DNA from: Woeseiaceae bacterium
Lineage (GTDB): Bacteria; Pseudomonadota; Gammaproteobacteria; Steroidobacterales; Woeseiaceae
NCBI GenBank assembly: GCA_030066655.1
Contig: JASJBE010000002.1
Location: 20,193 to 84,192 of the forward strand
Length of the DNA stretch: 64,000 nt
Reading direction: 5' to 3'
The notes under the pieces were generated by a model that saw nothing but the letters and a program-made list of their open reading frames with translations, was not told the DNA's origin and searched no databases. The translations under genes and the position numbers were made by a program. Position 1 is the first letter of the stretch, and each line of letters begins with the position of its first letter. Positions 7,274-15,591 of this stretch are shown here, piece by piece.

Positions 7274-9460
7274 CTAGCGCTTTGACCGCCTGGCTGGTCG
7301 CGGCTCGATGGATTGGTCCGCCGGCCGAAAGTCGATCCGGCGAGTCTCCATGTCCACCTTGTGAACGAAGACCTGCATCGTGTCACCGAGCTTGTAGACA
7401 CGGCCACCCCGCTCGCCGATGAGACGCTGCGCATCAGACTCGAAGTGATAATAGTCATTCAACAGACTGCTGACATGCACGAGGCCGTCAATCTGAAGCT
7501 CGGTGATCTGCACGAACACGCCGAAGTGGGTAACGCCGGTGATGACGCCGTCATACTGTTCGCCGATCCGGTCCGACATGAATTGGCACTTGAGCCACGC
7601 CTCGACCTCCCGGGTCGCCTCCTCGGCGCGGCGCTCATGCGCCGATGTGATTTCACCCAGCCTGAGCATCTGCTTGCCGTCGTAGTGGTACCTGGCCGGC
7701 TTGCCGCCGTTCAGGATATGCCGGATTGCACGATGCACCAGCAAGTCCGGATAGCGGCGAATCGGAGACGTGAAGTGTGCGTAGGCGTCCAGCGCCAGGC
7801 CGAAATGGCCGATGTTCTCCGGCGTGTACTCGGCGTGGGTCAGTGAACGGAGCATGGCCATCGAGATCGACGCGCTGTCCGGGCGGCCCTTGACCTGGGC
7901 CAGCAGATCGTTGAACTGCTTCGGGTTGACGTGTTCCGGGTGCGGCACTTTCAGTCCCAGGGACGTCAGGTAAAGCCGTAGCTCGTCGAAGCGCTCGACG
8001 TCCGGCTTCGCGTGTACGCGGTACAGACCGTGGATTCGGTGACGCCGCAGGAATTTAGCCGCCTCGACGTTCGCCGCGATCATGCACTCCTCGATCAGGC
8101 GATGTGCGTCATTACGCTTCACGGTCTTGATGTGATCGATTTCGCCGGCGTCATTCAGCGCGAACTTCGTCATCGGCAGGTCCAGTTCGATCGCGCCGCG
8201 GCGATTGCGGGCTTTGGAAAATGCGCGGTAAAGCGCGTGCAGGTTTCTGACCGATCCCTGCACGGCCCTCGGTACGCCGTGCTCCTTCTTACCCTCGATG
8301 AAGTCGCCGACCTGGCTGTAGGTCAGGCGCGCCTTCGAGCGCATGACGGCCTCCATGAACGTCGATTTCTTAACCTTGCCGGAGGGGTCGATGCTCATCT
8401 CGCAGACCATGCAGAGTCGGTCGACCTTCGGGTTCAACGAGCACAGGCCGTTCGACAGCACCTCCGGCAGCATCGGCACGACGCGGTCCGGGAAATAGAC
8501 GGACGTGCCCCGGATCGTCGCCTGCTTGTCCAGCGGACTCCCGACCTCGACGTAGTGGGCAACGTCGGCGATCGCGACAAGCAGCTTCCAGCCGTTGCCA
8601 GCGGGTTCGCAGTACACGGCATCGTCGAAGTCACGAGCGTCGGCGCCGTCGATCGTGACCAGGTCGACGCTGCGGAGATCGACGCGACCCTTCTTCGCCG
8701 CTGTCGGCACCGAGCTGCCGAATTTGTCGGCCTGTTGACGAACCGGATTGGGCCAGCGCGTCGGGATGCCGTGGGATTCGATGGCGAGTTCGGTCGCAAT
8801 GCCCTTCTGCTCGGGCGATCCGATGACGCGGATGACCCGGCCGGTTGCCTGCTCGACGTGCGTCGGGTAATCGAGAATCTCGACGACGACCATCTCGCCG
8901 TGCTTCGCACCGCCGGCCTCGCCGCGCGCCACGAGGATACGGTGGTTGACCTTCGGGTTGTCGGGGATCACGAGGCCGATGCCACGCTCGCGGATGTACT
9001 GGCCCGCGACCTGCGTGCGCGCCCGCTCGAGGATGTCGACGACATCGCCCTCCGGGCGTCCGTTGCGATCGTAGCCGGCGATCTTCAGCGCAATGCGATC
9101 GCCATCGATCACCGATCGCATCTCGCGGGCTGACAGGAAGACGTCGTCCCCGCCGTCGTCCAGCAAAACAAAGCCGAAGCCGTCCCGATGCGCGCTGACG
9201 CGGCCGGTGACGATATCGAGCTTCTGCGTCAGGCAGTATTCCCGACGCCGGTTCTCGAGCAGCTGACCGGCCCGGACCATGCCGTCCAGCCGGTCCGTCA
9301 GCAGGGACAGCATGCGCTGACCCTTGAGATTGAAGTCGCCGAGGATACGGTCGACCCGGACCGGTTTGCCGACCTGTTCGAAGTAGTCGATCAGCTGGTT
9401 TCTGCCGGGAATCGGGTGTTTGTAATTTTTCTTACGTTTCTTTGTGTTTTGGGTAGGCAA
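7274..9460 (-). CDS. rnr: Ribonuclease R
   Basis: Processive 3'-5' exoribonuclease that degrades structured RNA, 728 residues. In order: a winged-helix segment (about 20-85), cold-shock domains with REYCLTQKLD and GRVSAHRDGFGFV, the RNB catalytic domain with DGADARDFDDAVY near 273-285 and FTSPIRRYPDLLVHRAIRHI, and a C-terminal S1 domain (about 630-715). It lacks the long Lys-rich tail of the 813-residue E. coli enzyme. The start used is a TTG with a weak Shine-Dalgarno. No ATG precedes the conserved region, so the exact start is uncertain. Confidence 0.96.
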   Translation of the reverse strand: MPTQNTKKRKKNYKHPIPGRNQLIDYFEQVGKPVRVDRILGDFNLKGQRMLSLLTDRLDGMVRAGQLLENRRREYCLTQKLDIVTGRVSAHRDGFGFVLLDDGGDDVFLSAREMRSVIDGDRIALKIAGYDRNGRPEGDVVDILERARTQVAGQYIRERGIGLVIPDNPKVNHRILVARGEAGGAKHGEMVVVEILDYPTHVEQATGRVIRVIGSPEQKGIATELAIESHGIPTRWPNPVRQQADKFGSSVPTAAKKGRVDLRSVDLVTIDGADARDFDDAVYCEPAGNGWKLLVAIADVAHYVEVGSPLDKQATIRGTSVYFPDRVVPMLPEVLSNGLCSLNPKVDRLCMVCEMSIDPSGKVKKSTFMEAVMRSKARLTYSQVGDFIEGKKEHGVPRAVQGSVRNLHALYRAFSKARNRRGAIELDLPMTKFALNDAGEIDHIKTVKRNDAHRLIEECMIAANVEAAKFLRRHRIHGLYRVHAKPDVERFDELRLYLTSLGLKVPHPEHVNPKQFNDLLAQVKGRPDSASISMAMLRSLTHAEYTPENIGHFGLALDAYAHFTSPIRRYPDLLVHRAIRHILNGGKPARYHYDGKQMLRLGEITSAHERRAEEATREVEAWLKCQFMSDRIGEQYDGVITGVTHFGVFVQITELQIDGLVHVSSLLNDYYHFESDAQRLIGERGGRVYKLGDTMQVFVHKVDMETRRIDFRPADQSIEPRPARRSKR

Positions 9461-9499
9461 AAGTGTGTTTCCTTGCGGGGCGAGAGGCCCCTGATGTCA

Positions 9500-9528
9500 T
9501 TGACAGGCGTCAGCGCACTCAGTAAAGT
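9500..9528 (+). promoter_or_regulatory. Sigma-70 promoter of tRNA-Leu
   Basis: Perfect -35 TTGACA (9500-9505), 17-bp spacer, -10 TAAAGT (9523-9528), then a GC-rich discriminator (TCGCGACC) typical of stringently controlled stable-RNA promoters. The start would be near 9535, about 35 nt before the mature tRNA 5' end. Confidence 0.8.
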
Positions 9529-9569
9529 TCGCGACCCTGCCAAGCCGCGATTGTACGCGGTAAAGCTAT

Positions 9570-9656
9570 GCCGAGGTGGCGGAATTGGTAGACGCGCTAG
9601 CTTCAGGTGCTAGTGGGGGTAACCCCGTGGAGGTTCAAGTCCTCTTCTCGGCACCA
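9570..9656 (+). tRNA. tRNA-Leu(CAG)
   Basis: 87 nt including encoded CCA. Acceptor stem GCCGAGG / TCTCGGC, D-arm with GGAATTGGTAGACGC, anticodon stem CTAGC/GCTAG around loop TTCAGGT (anticodon CAG), a long class II variable arm (GGGGGTAACCCC region) and T-arm GGTTCAAGTCC. It decodes CUG. The last 27 nt of this gene recur in the tandem repeats behind it. Confidence 0.98.
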
Positions 9657-9663
9657 AACAATA

Positions 9664-9691
9664 ACGGCTCCCCGCAAGGGGGGCCGTTTTT
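9664..9691 (+). terminator. Intrinsic terminator of tRNA-Leu (repeat unit 1)
   Basis: Ten-bp stem ACGGCTCCCC/GGGGGGCCGT closed by a GCAA tetraloop, followed by five T. It starts 8 nt after the CCA end. Confidence 0.88.
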
Positions 9692-9873
9692 GTTTGGGGC
9701 CGTGTGTGGAACTGCCCGCCAGGGTGGCCTATTTGTTTTTGGCGGCTTCCCCGACAGAAAAACTCGTAAACAGATTGTGGGGCTACCCTACGATTGTCAG
9801 TGGGCTGTTTGCGGGGCGGAAGATAGGCATTCTCCCAGCGAGGTTCAAGTCCTCTTCTCGGCACCAAATAATA

Positions 9874-9901
9874 ACGGCTCCCCGCATGGGGGGCCGTTTT
9901 T
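9874..9901 (+). terminator. Intrinsic terminator in repeat unit 2
   Basis: The same hairpin as in unit 1 with loop GCAT instead of GCAA, at the equivalent position 210 bp downstream, followed by five T. Confidence 0.82.
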
Positions 9902-10083
9902 GTTTGGGGCCGCGTGTGGAACTGCCCTACAGGGTGGCTTATTAATTTCTGGTAGCTTCCCCGACAGTTCATCTCGTAAACAGATATCAGGGCTACCCTA
10001 CGATTGTCAGTAGGCTGCAAACTGGCTGAGAGGTAGGCATTCTCCCAGCGAGGTTCAAGTCCTCTTCTCGGCACCAAACGCCT

Positions 10084-10107
10084 AAAGGCCCCCGCTGAGG
10101 GCCTTTT
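10084..10107 (+). terminator. Intrinsic terminator in repeat unit 3, unrelated stem sequence
   Basis: AAAGGCCC/GGGCCTTT stem with a 7-nt loop and a TTTT tail. It occupies the same place as the terminators of units 1 and 2, but the sequence is different, so structure rather than sequence has been kept. Confidence 0.8.
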
Positions 10108-10347
10108 GTCGTTTGGGGCCCAGTGCGGAACAGCCCGCCAGGGTGGCTAAGTTAACAAAGGTGGCTTCCCCGACAGGTAATCTCGTAGACAGATTTCAGG
10201 GCTACTCTACTATTGTCAGTGGGCTGCTCGCGGGGCGGAATCTAGTTGTTCTCCCAGCGAGGTTCAAGTCCTCTTCTCGGCACCCCTTCTTTTCGTCCCT
10301 TCAGTGGCTGCGCTCTTGCAACTGAGGCTGTGCGTAAGCTGGGCAGG

Positions 10348-12534
10348 CTATTGCCAGGACGCCGCTCTTTGCAGTTCGCGTTGCATATCGCGCATCTCCA
10401 GGGCGATGCCCAGCAGCAGGGTCGTGTTTCTTGCCGAGCGTTCGCCCGAATAGAGGTCTTCGAGGATTCGGCTGGTCAGCGTATCGAGTTCTGTTGAGAT
10501 ATCGTGAACGGGAATCGTACTGGCGCGCTTCTTTGGCTTGACCTTGTCCCCGGCGAGATCGGCGAAGGCGTTTCGGAACAGTTGCTTTAGCCGCTGCAGG
10601 CTCTCGGTCACGCCGTCTGTCGGCGGGGTGTGTTCATTGAGTACATGTTCGCTTGCGAACTCTGCCAGTGTGGTCGCCGACTGCAGGAGGTCTCGCTCGC
10701 AGGCCAGGACGTCTAACTGCCGCATCAGCCAGGGTTCGACTTTGGGCTTGACCTTATCCAGGCGCCTGACGAATTCGTTCTCGGTGTCATGCGTGGCGAG
10801 CACGTCTGCCTGCAGGGATGCGTGCAGCTTCTTTGCGGTTTTGCGTTTACGCTTGACGAGCGCCGTGATCACCTTGTCAACGACGTCGCCATTCTTTACC
10901 AGCGAGTCGGCGAAGTGCTGTCGAAGCGTAATCGATGTCTTGTCGAGTCGCTCAGGGCTGGCTCGATCGATCGCGCGGTCCATCGCCGTACGCCTGGCGT
11001 GGTAACGGTGACTGTGTGCCAGGGCCGCAGCCGCAAGGGCGACCAGCACGACGACTGCGGGCCCACCAAAATTCCGGATCAGCGAGGCGAACGCGAAGGC
11101 CATCAGGAACGCGACCGCCGCCGTGACGAACCAGCCGCTCACGACACTGAAAACACCGGCGACGCGGTAGACCGCCGAATCCCTGCCCCAGGCGCGATCG
11201 GCCAGCGACGTACCCATCGCAACCATAAAGCTGACGAACGTCGTCGACAGCGGCAACTTCATCGACGTGGCGAACACGATCAGGATGCTCGCCACCGTCA
11301 GGTTTACGGACGCACGCAGCGTGTCGAAGGCGGGCTGATTGAGATCGAAGGAACTGGCCTTCTCACGGGCGAAACGCGAAGCGAGACCTACCCGCCACTG
11401 TTTCGGCACCGCACGGCTGGCCGCATCGCCGGTGGCGACAACGGAACGAACGATGCTGCGGGAAACGGGACCGGGCTTGAATCGCTCGGCGCCGTCATCC
11501 TGTCGTCCGAGGCTGACCTCAGTCTGCGTCACCGAGCGCGCCTTTGACGACAGCCAGAGTGTCACCACCATGACGCCGCCCGCGGCAAGCAGTATCAGTG
11601 TGTTTCCCTGCACCGGCCCGGACAGCGCCTCCATCGTCAGCTGGTCGGGCGCGAGACCGCTTGCTGTCCAGGCCTGCCATGAGGACAAGCCCGCCAGCGG
11701 CACGCCAATGAAGTTGACGAGGTCATTGCTGGCGAAGGCCAGTGCTAGCGAGAACGTGCCGCCGAACACGACAATCGCAAGGACGTTAACGCCGATTCGA
11801 TTCAGTACCCACATGACGACCGACCAGACGCCCAGCATCACGAGCGTTACGGGAACGGCGTTTTCGTAGATGAAGGCAGAGGTCTCGGGCAGGACAAAAC
11901 TCGCACCCTTGAGACCCTTGACCAGCAGGAAGAAGCTGATCACGGTGAAAGCGATCGCGCTCCAGCCGACGCGGATCGCGCTCGTGTGGTTTTGCTCCTG
12001 GAACGTGAACAACATGCGGGAGAAGAACTGCACCAACGTACCCACAGCGAACGCCACCACGATCGACAAACCGATACCGCTGATGATGATGATCGCTCTG
12101 TGGGTGTTGACGTAGTCCAGCACGCTGCCAGCATCCGGATTACTGAGTACGAGAAACAACGCAACGGCGACGGAAGCACCCAGCAGCTCGAAGACGATCG
12201 ATACGGTCGTCGATGTAGGTAGACCGAGCGTGTTGAACAGGTCAAGCAGCAACACGTCCGCCAGCATGACGGCGAGGAAGATCACCATGACGTCGGCAAA
12301 CGTGAACAGCTCGGGATTGAAGATGCCGCTGCGAGCGACCTCCATGATGCCCGACGAAAACAGAGACCCGGCCAGGACCCCGAATCCAGCGACGATGAGG
12401 ATCACCTGCCGGCTGGCAACACGGCTGCCGATCGCCGAGTTCAGGAAGTTTACGGCGTCGTTGCTGACACCAACACTGAGATCCAGCACGGCCAGCAGAA
12501 AGAGCAAGGCCAAGGCAAGTTCAAAATAGCCCAT
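10348..12534 (-). CDS. pit: Inorganic phosphate transporter, PiT/PHO4 family with cytoplasmic tail
   Basis: 728-residue integral membrane phosphate carrier. The two family signatures are present as variants: SNDAVNFLNSAIGSR at 24-38 and ASNDLVNFIGVPLAG near 268-282. Around twelve hydrophobic segments occupy residues 5-500. The remaining 200 residues are a soluble, charged helical tail (KRKRKTAKKLHASL and following), which makes it longer than the 499-residue E. coli PitA. It is the third gene of a uspA - Na/Pi - pit series on the minus strand. A weak Pho-box-like triple repeat lies 46 bp upstream. Confidence 0.92.
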   Translation of the reverse strand: MGYFELALALLFLLAVLDLSVGVSNDAVNFLNSAIGSRVASRQVILIVAGFGVLAGSLFSSGIMEVARSGIFNPELFTFADVMVIFLAVMLADVLLLDLFNTLGLPTSTTVSIVFELLGASVAVALFLVLSNPDAGSVLDYVNTHRAIIIISGIGLSIVVAFAVGTLVQFFSRMLFTFQEQNHTSAIRVGWSAIAFTVISFFLLVKGLKGASFVLPETSAFIYENAVPVTLVMLGVWSVVMWVLNRIGVNVLAIVVFGGTFSLALAFASNDLVNFIGVPLAGLSSWQAWTASGLAPDQLTMEALSGPVQGNTLILLAAGGVMVVTLWLSSKARSVTQTEVSLGRQDDGAERFKPGPVSRSIVRSVVATGDAASRAVPKQWRVGLASRFAREKASSFDLNQPAFDTLRASVNLTVASILIVFATSMKLPLSTTFVSFMVAMGTSLADRAWGRDSAVYRVAGVFSVVSGWFVTAAVAFLMAFAFASLIRNFGGPAVVVLVALAAAALAHSHRYHARRTAMDRAIDRASPERLDKTSITLRQHFADSLVKNGDVVDKVITALVKRKRKTAKKLHASLQADVLATHDTENEFVRRLDKVKPKVEPWLMRQLDVLACERDLLQSATTLAEFASEHVLNEHTPPTDGVTESLQRLKQLFRNAFADLAGDKVKPKKRASTIPVHDISTELDTLTSRILEDLYSGERSARNTTLLLGIALEMRDMQRELQRAASWQ

Positions 12535-12579
12535 ACAGACTTACCGGGGAGAAATCTCAGGAAAGCGTATTGCTGTTGT

Positions 12580-12608
12580 GTTACGTCGCTGTGACAGCGA
12601 GATTACGA
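12580..12608 (-). promoter_or_regulatory. Candidate Pho box upstream of the PiT gene
   Basis: On the minus strand three 7-mers are spaced by 4 bp: TCGTAAT (12602-12608), CTGTCAC (12591-12597) and ACGTAAC (12580-12586). The centre one matches the PhoB consensus fully. The outer two match 4 of 7. The correct 11-bp period and position before a phosphate transporter are the only support. Confidence 0.3.
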
Positions 12609-12648
12609 GACGGGATCGTATGCGCAGCGCCGTCTGGAGCCAACCACA

Positions 12649-14292
12649 TCAATGACGCCCGCGCGCAACGGTCCTCGCCATGCGCTTTGCGTAGAAATAG
12701 ACCCGCTGTAGTTTCTCCGTGACTCCGATCTCCAGCGTGTAGGCCTCGAGTCGTTTGGGCTCGTTCGCGATCAGGCGTCTGGACTCATACTCTGAGAACA
12801 TTCTCGCAATCGTCATGATCTCTTTCTTTAGTCTGACCACTGATTTGGCCGCCTCGATATCGTCATCCGCAACCGCTTTGACTGCAGCCTCCAGCGAGCG
12901 AAGTACGATCGAGTGGAAGCGATTGAGCATGTCCCGCGTCGTCGCGCTGACCTCGACGTTGTTGTCGATTCGGTACAGGCCAATCTTGACGAGATTCACC
13001 TCAATGACATCGCCGATGGTTTCCAGGTCGTTAACGGCGTCCATCAGGCGCAGCACTTCGATCGCCTGACGATCGGTCAGTTTCTCCCGGCTGATCTTGC
13101 CGAGGTACGTGACGATCTGCGCGTGCAGCTGGTCGACGCGGTCGTCGAGTTTTCGAATCTCTTGCAGTGACACACCGGATCCGGTCAGCAAAGCAGGCAT
13201 GACCCGGTCGAGCATCGTCACGACCCGTTTGCCCATGCGGCGGATTTCCATGTGCACCTGTTCCAGCGCGATCGCGGGCGTAGACAGCAGGTCCTCGTCG
13301 AGATACTTCGCCCGGATGACAGCCTCGACGTTCAACGGCCGGTCAGGAACCAGCCACTCGACGAACCGGGCGATCAGCGTCGTAAACCAGATGAACACCA
13401 ACGTGTTGACGATGTTGAAGATCGTGTGAGCATTGGCGATCTGCCTTGGCGTCTCCGCCATAGCACGCTCGATACCGACGAGCTCCGGATGAACAGGCGA
13501 GACGGCAGTGACGAGCTGTGCGAGATGATCGATCAGGCCTATCCACAGGAGAACGCCGGCGACATTGAACAGCACGTGCGTGATCGACGCGCGAATAGCC
13601 TCTCGCGGCTTGCCGATTGCGGCCAGCAGGGCCGTCACGCACGTACCGATGTTCGCGCCGAACGCCAGCGCGATGCCTGCCGGCAGCGAAATGAGCCCCT
13701 GCCCCGCCATGACGATGACGATCGCGGTCGTCGCGGACGATGACTGGACCAATGCCGTGAAACCCGCTGCGATCAGGATGCCAATCAGCGGCGACTCCAT
13801 GCGCTGCATGAGGTCGAGGAAAGGCGGATAGTCGCGCAGCGGCTGCATCGCCTCGCTCATGATGTTCATGCCGAAGAAAACCAGGCCTAAGCCCATGACG
13901 ATGCCACCGTACTGTCGCAAGACGTCACGTTTCGTAAAGAACAGCAGGCCGAAGCCCATCGCTATCATCAACAGCGCCGCCTTCGTCACCTTGAACGCGA
14001 CGATTTGCGCTGTGATCGTCGTGCCGATGTTGGCGCCCATGATGACGCCGATAGACTGGGCAAACGACATCAGGCCTGCCGTCGTGAAGCCGACGACGAG
14101 TACCGTCGTTACCGACGATGACTGGATGATCGCAGTAACCAGCGCGCCGGTCAGCGCACCCGTAAAGCGACTGGACGTCAGGCGCTGCAGGACACTGCGC
14201 ATCCTGTCGCCGGCCACGGCCTTCAGCGCGCTGGCCATCTGATCGATACCGAACAGGAACAGCGCGAGGCCGCCCAGCAATCCCATCACCAT
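12649..14292 (-). CDS. Na/Pi cotransporter (PNaS/NptA-like) with PhoU-like domain
   Basis: 547 residues from the ATG used. The transport part contains two inverted QSSS repeats, IIQSSSVTTVLVVGF near 57 and LVQSSSATTAIVIVM near 182, the hallmark of type II Na/phosphate carriers. Residues about 345-540 form PhoU-like helical bundles (MEIRRMGKRVVTML, LNRFHSIVLRSLEAAVKAV). The frame stays open upstream of the ATG and encodes a convincing signal-like stretch (RLIIAAGILAASSLAAAAAP), but without ATG, GTG or TTG. The true start may be a rare codon such as ATT or CTG. It lies 154 bp from the usp gene. Confidence 0.9.
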   Translation of the reverse strand: MVMGLLGGLALFLFGIDQMASALKAVAGDRMRSVLQRLTSSRFTGALTGALVTAIIQSSSVTTVLVVGFTTAGLMSFAQSIGVIMGANIGTTITAQIVAFKVTKAALLMIAMGFGLLFFTKRDVLRQYGGIVMGLGLVFFGMNIMSEAMQPLRDYPPFLDLMQRMESPLIGILIAAGFTALVQSSSATTAIVIVMAGQGLISLPAGIALAFGANIGTCVTALLAAIGKPREAIRASITHVLFNVAGVLLWIGLIDHLAQLVTAVSPVHPELVGIERAMAETPRQIANAHTIFNIVNTLVFIWFTTLIARFVEWLVPDRPLNVEAVIRAKYLDEDLLSTPAIALEQVHMEIRRMGKRVVTMLDRVMPALLTGSGVSLQEIRKLDDRVDQLHAQIVTYLGKISREKLTDRQAIEVLRLMDAVNDLETIGDVIEVNLVKIGLYRIDNNVEVSATTRDMLNRFHSIVLRSLEAAVKAVADDDIEAAKSVVRLKKEIMTIARMFSEYESRRLIANEPKRLEAYTLEIGVTEKLQRVYFYAKRMARTVARGRH

Positions 14293-14446
14293 CGGTCCGA
14301 ACGCGATACCGGCTTCTGACGGCGCCGCGGCCGCGGCGAGCGAACTGGCGGCCAGGATGCCAGCAGCTATGATGAGCCGAAACGGCAGGCGCTTCGCCGA
14401 TACGGCCTTGGCGATTGAGGAAATTAAGATCCGGGCACTAATCCTC

Positions 14447-15019
14447 TCAATCCTCGCTCTTACCTGCCTTGCCCCGGGACTTCCTGGCGTTCGGGTCCTT
14501 GACGATCGTGACCGGCACGGGACAAAGCTGAATGATCTGCTCGGCCTTCGAACCGATGATCAGGTGCTTGAGACCGGTACGTCCCTGGCTGCCCATCACG
14601 ACCATGATCGGCTCCAGCGTATCGACCACTTCCAGTATTCGCGTCACCGGGAGGCCAACCACCATAACGGGTTCTATGTTGGACAAGGCAGCATTGTCCG
14701 GGTTCGTCGCGGTCACTCTGTCCAGGAAGTCCTCGAACGCGCTGGCTGCCGCATCCTGCATTCGGTCGAAGTGCTTATCCTTGACGAGACTTGAGTAGTA
14801 GCCGGGCATGTCGCTCGGGTCATGAACGACGTGTAGGACCACCATGGCGGATGGCACCAGCGCTGACAGTTTGGCCGCGTGGTTGAGCGCCGCGGCCGAG
14901 TGCGCAGAAAAGTCCACCGGCACCAGGATGATGTTGCCCGAGTCCCGGTCCCGCGCCGCCCTGCCGAACTGCTCGAGATCCGCTGTGTTCCTGGCCAGAA
15001 AAACCCGTGGTTTGTCCAT
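14447..15019 (-). CDS. Universal stress protein (UspA family)
   Basis: 190 residues with one Usp domain after a short N-terminal extension. It begins GNIILVPVDFSAHSAAALNH and ends with the ATP-binding loop GSQGRTGLKHLIIGSKAEQI, which fits the G2xG9xG(S/T) pattern of nucleotide-binding Usp proteins, then PVPVTIVKD. I prefer the ATG at 15019 over the GTG two codons earlier because GGGGAGTG is well placed in front of it. It is upstream of the two phosphate transporters and may be co-transcribed. Confidence 0.9.
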   Translation of the reverse strand: MDKPRVFLARNTADLEQFGRAARDRDSGNIILVPVDFSAHSAAALNHAAKLSALVPSAMVVLHVVHDPSDMPGYYSSLVKDKHFDRMQDAAASAFEDFLDRVTATNPDNAALSNIEPVMVVGLPVTRILEVVDTLEPIMVVMGSQGRTGLKHLIIGSKAEQIIQLCPVPVTIVKDPNARKSRGKAGKSED

Positions 15020-15219
15020 GAGCACACCACTCCCCGCGTTCGAACGATAACGCCTTACAACGCTCAGTATGGGTCAGCCCGACTATCCGGGACTATCCGG
15101 GCAAACCGAGGCAGTAGCGTTGCAGGCGAGCCTGTGGCCGCGGCAAGAGCTTACTGCCTGGAAGCGAAGCCGCTAGACTCGAGAGGATTGACGCATTCGG
15201 AATACAGGGGTGACGCACG

Positions 15220-15570
15220 TTGAATGAGAACAAGGTTGGCAAACCAGCGCAGACCATCTGGCGATATCCAGAAATCCTCGAGCAGCTTTCAGAAGACCGG
15301 CCGTTTCTGGAGATCGCGGAATTTTCGGACAACCTGAGTGTCGAGCTGTACAAGCCGGTCGGCGAAGACACGCAGATGCCGCACACGCGCGACGAACTCT
15401 ACATCGTCGCTTCCGGCAGCGGCCTGTTCACGCTTGAGAAAGATGAGTTTCCGTTCGCCAAGGGTGACGTCATCTTCGTTCCCGCACAGGCCGAGCATCG
15501 CTTCTCTTCGTTCAGCGACGATTTCTCGACCTGGGTCATCTTCTTTGGGCCCGAAAAACCCGTGGCCTGA
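15220..15570 (+). CDS. Small single-domain cupin protein
   Basis: 116 residues starting at a TTG; no ATG precedes the domain. The cupin barrel motifs are MPHTRDELYIVASGSG (motif 1, with a His and Glu as potential metal ligands but only one of the usual two His) and GDVIFVPAQAEHRF (motif 2, with the third His). Such proteins are small metal-dependent enzymes or ligand sensors. The substrate cannot be deduced. It is divergent from usp and convergent with the Mpo1-like gene. Confidence 0.85.
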   Translation: MNENKVGKPAQTIWRYPEILEQLSEDRPFLEIAEFSDNLSVELYKPVGEDTQMPHTRDELYIVASGSGLFTLEKDEFPFAKGDVIFVPAQAEHRFSSFSDDFSTWVIFFGPEKPVA

Positions 15571-15591
15571 AACAGGCGATGAAACGCTTTG

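Larger units (their letters stand above)
9630..10284 (+). repeat. Three 210-bp tandem repeats carrying the tRNA-Leu 3' end (tyrT/rtT-like)
   Basis: Units start at 9630, 9840, 10050 and (partial) 10259, so the periods are 210, 210 and 209 bp, with a final 26-bp fragment. Each unit opens with the same 27 nt: the tRNA-Leu T-arm, 3' acceptor strand and CCA. The first 26 nt are kept in the last partial copy. An intrinsic terminator and a 150-bp body follow. Landmarks in every body are GTGGCTT or a close variant, CTTCCCCGACAG, CTCGTA-ACAGAT, GGGCTAC-CTAC, ATTGTCAGT and TTCTCCCAGC just before the next copy. The body has diverged noticeably while the tRNA part is identical. The layout resembles the E. 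coli tyrT locus, where 178-bp repeats each contain 19 nt of the tRNA-Tyr 3' end and yield rtT RNA. Confidence 0.95.

Noticed and set aside
8012..9133. Plus-strand 373-codon ORF opposite rnr
   Set aside because: Shadow frame; composition rich in Arg, Asp, His and Val, with no family motif.
9576..10077. Open frames through the tRNA-Leu repeats on both strands (plus 9576-10013, minus 9610-10077), with 70-residue internal repeats
   Set aside because: They exist because the unit is 210 bp, a multiple of three, and run through the tRNA itself. No Shine-Dalgarno, and proteins of this kind (PRRGLEP-type) are known misannotations of tRNA-Leu regions.
15081..15100. 10-bp direct repeat (GACTATCCGG twice) between usp and cupin
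   Set aside because: Short and isolated; could be a binding site but nothing else supports it.
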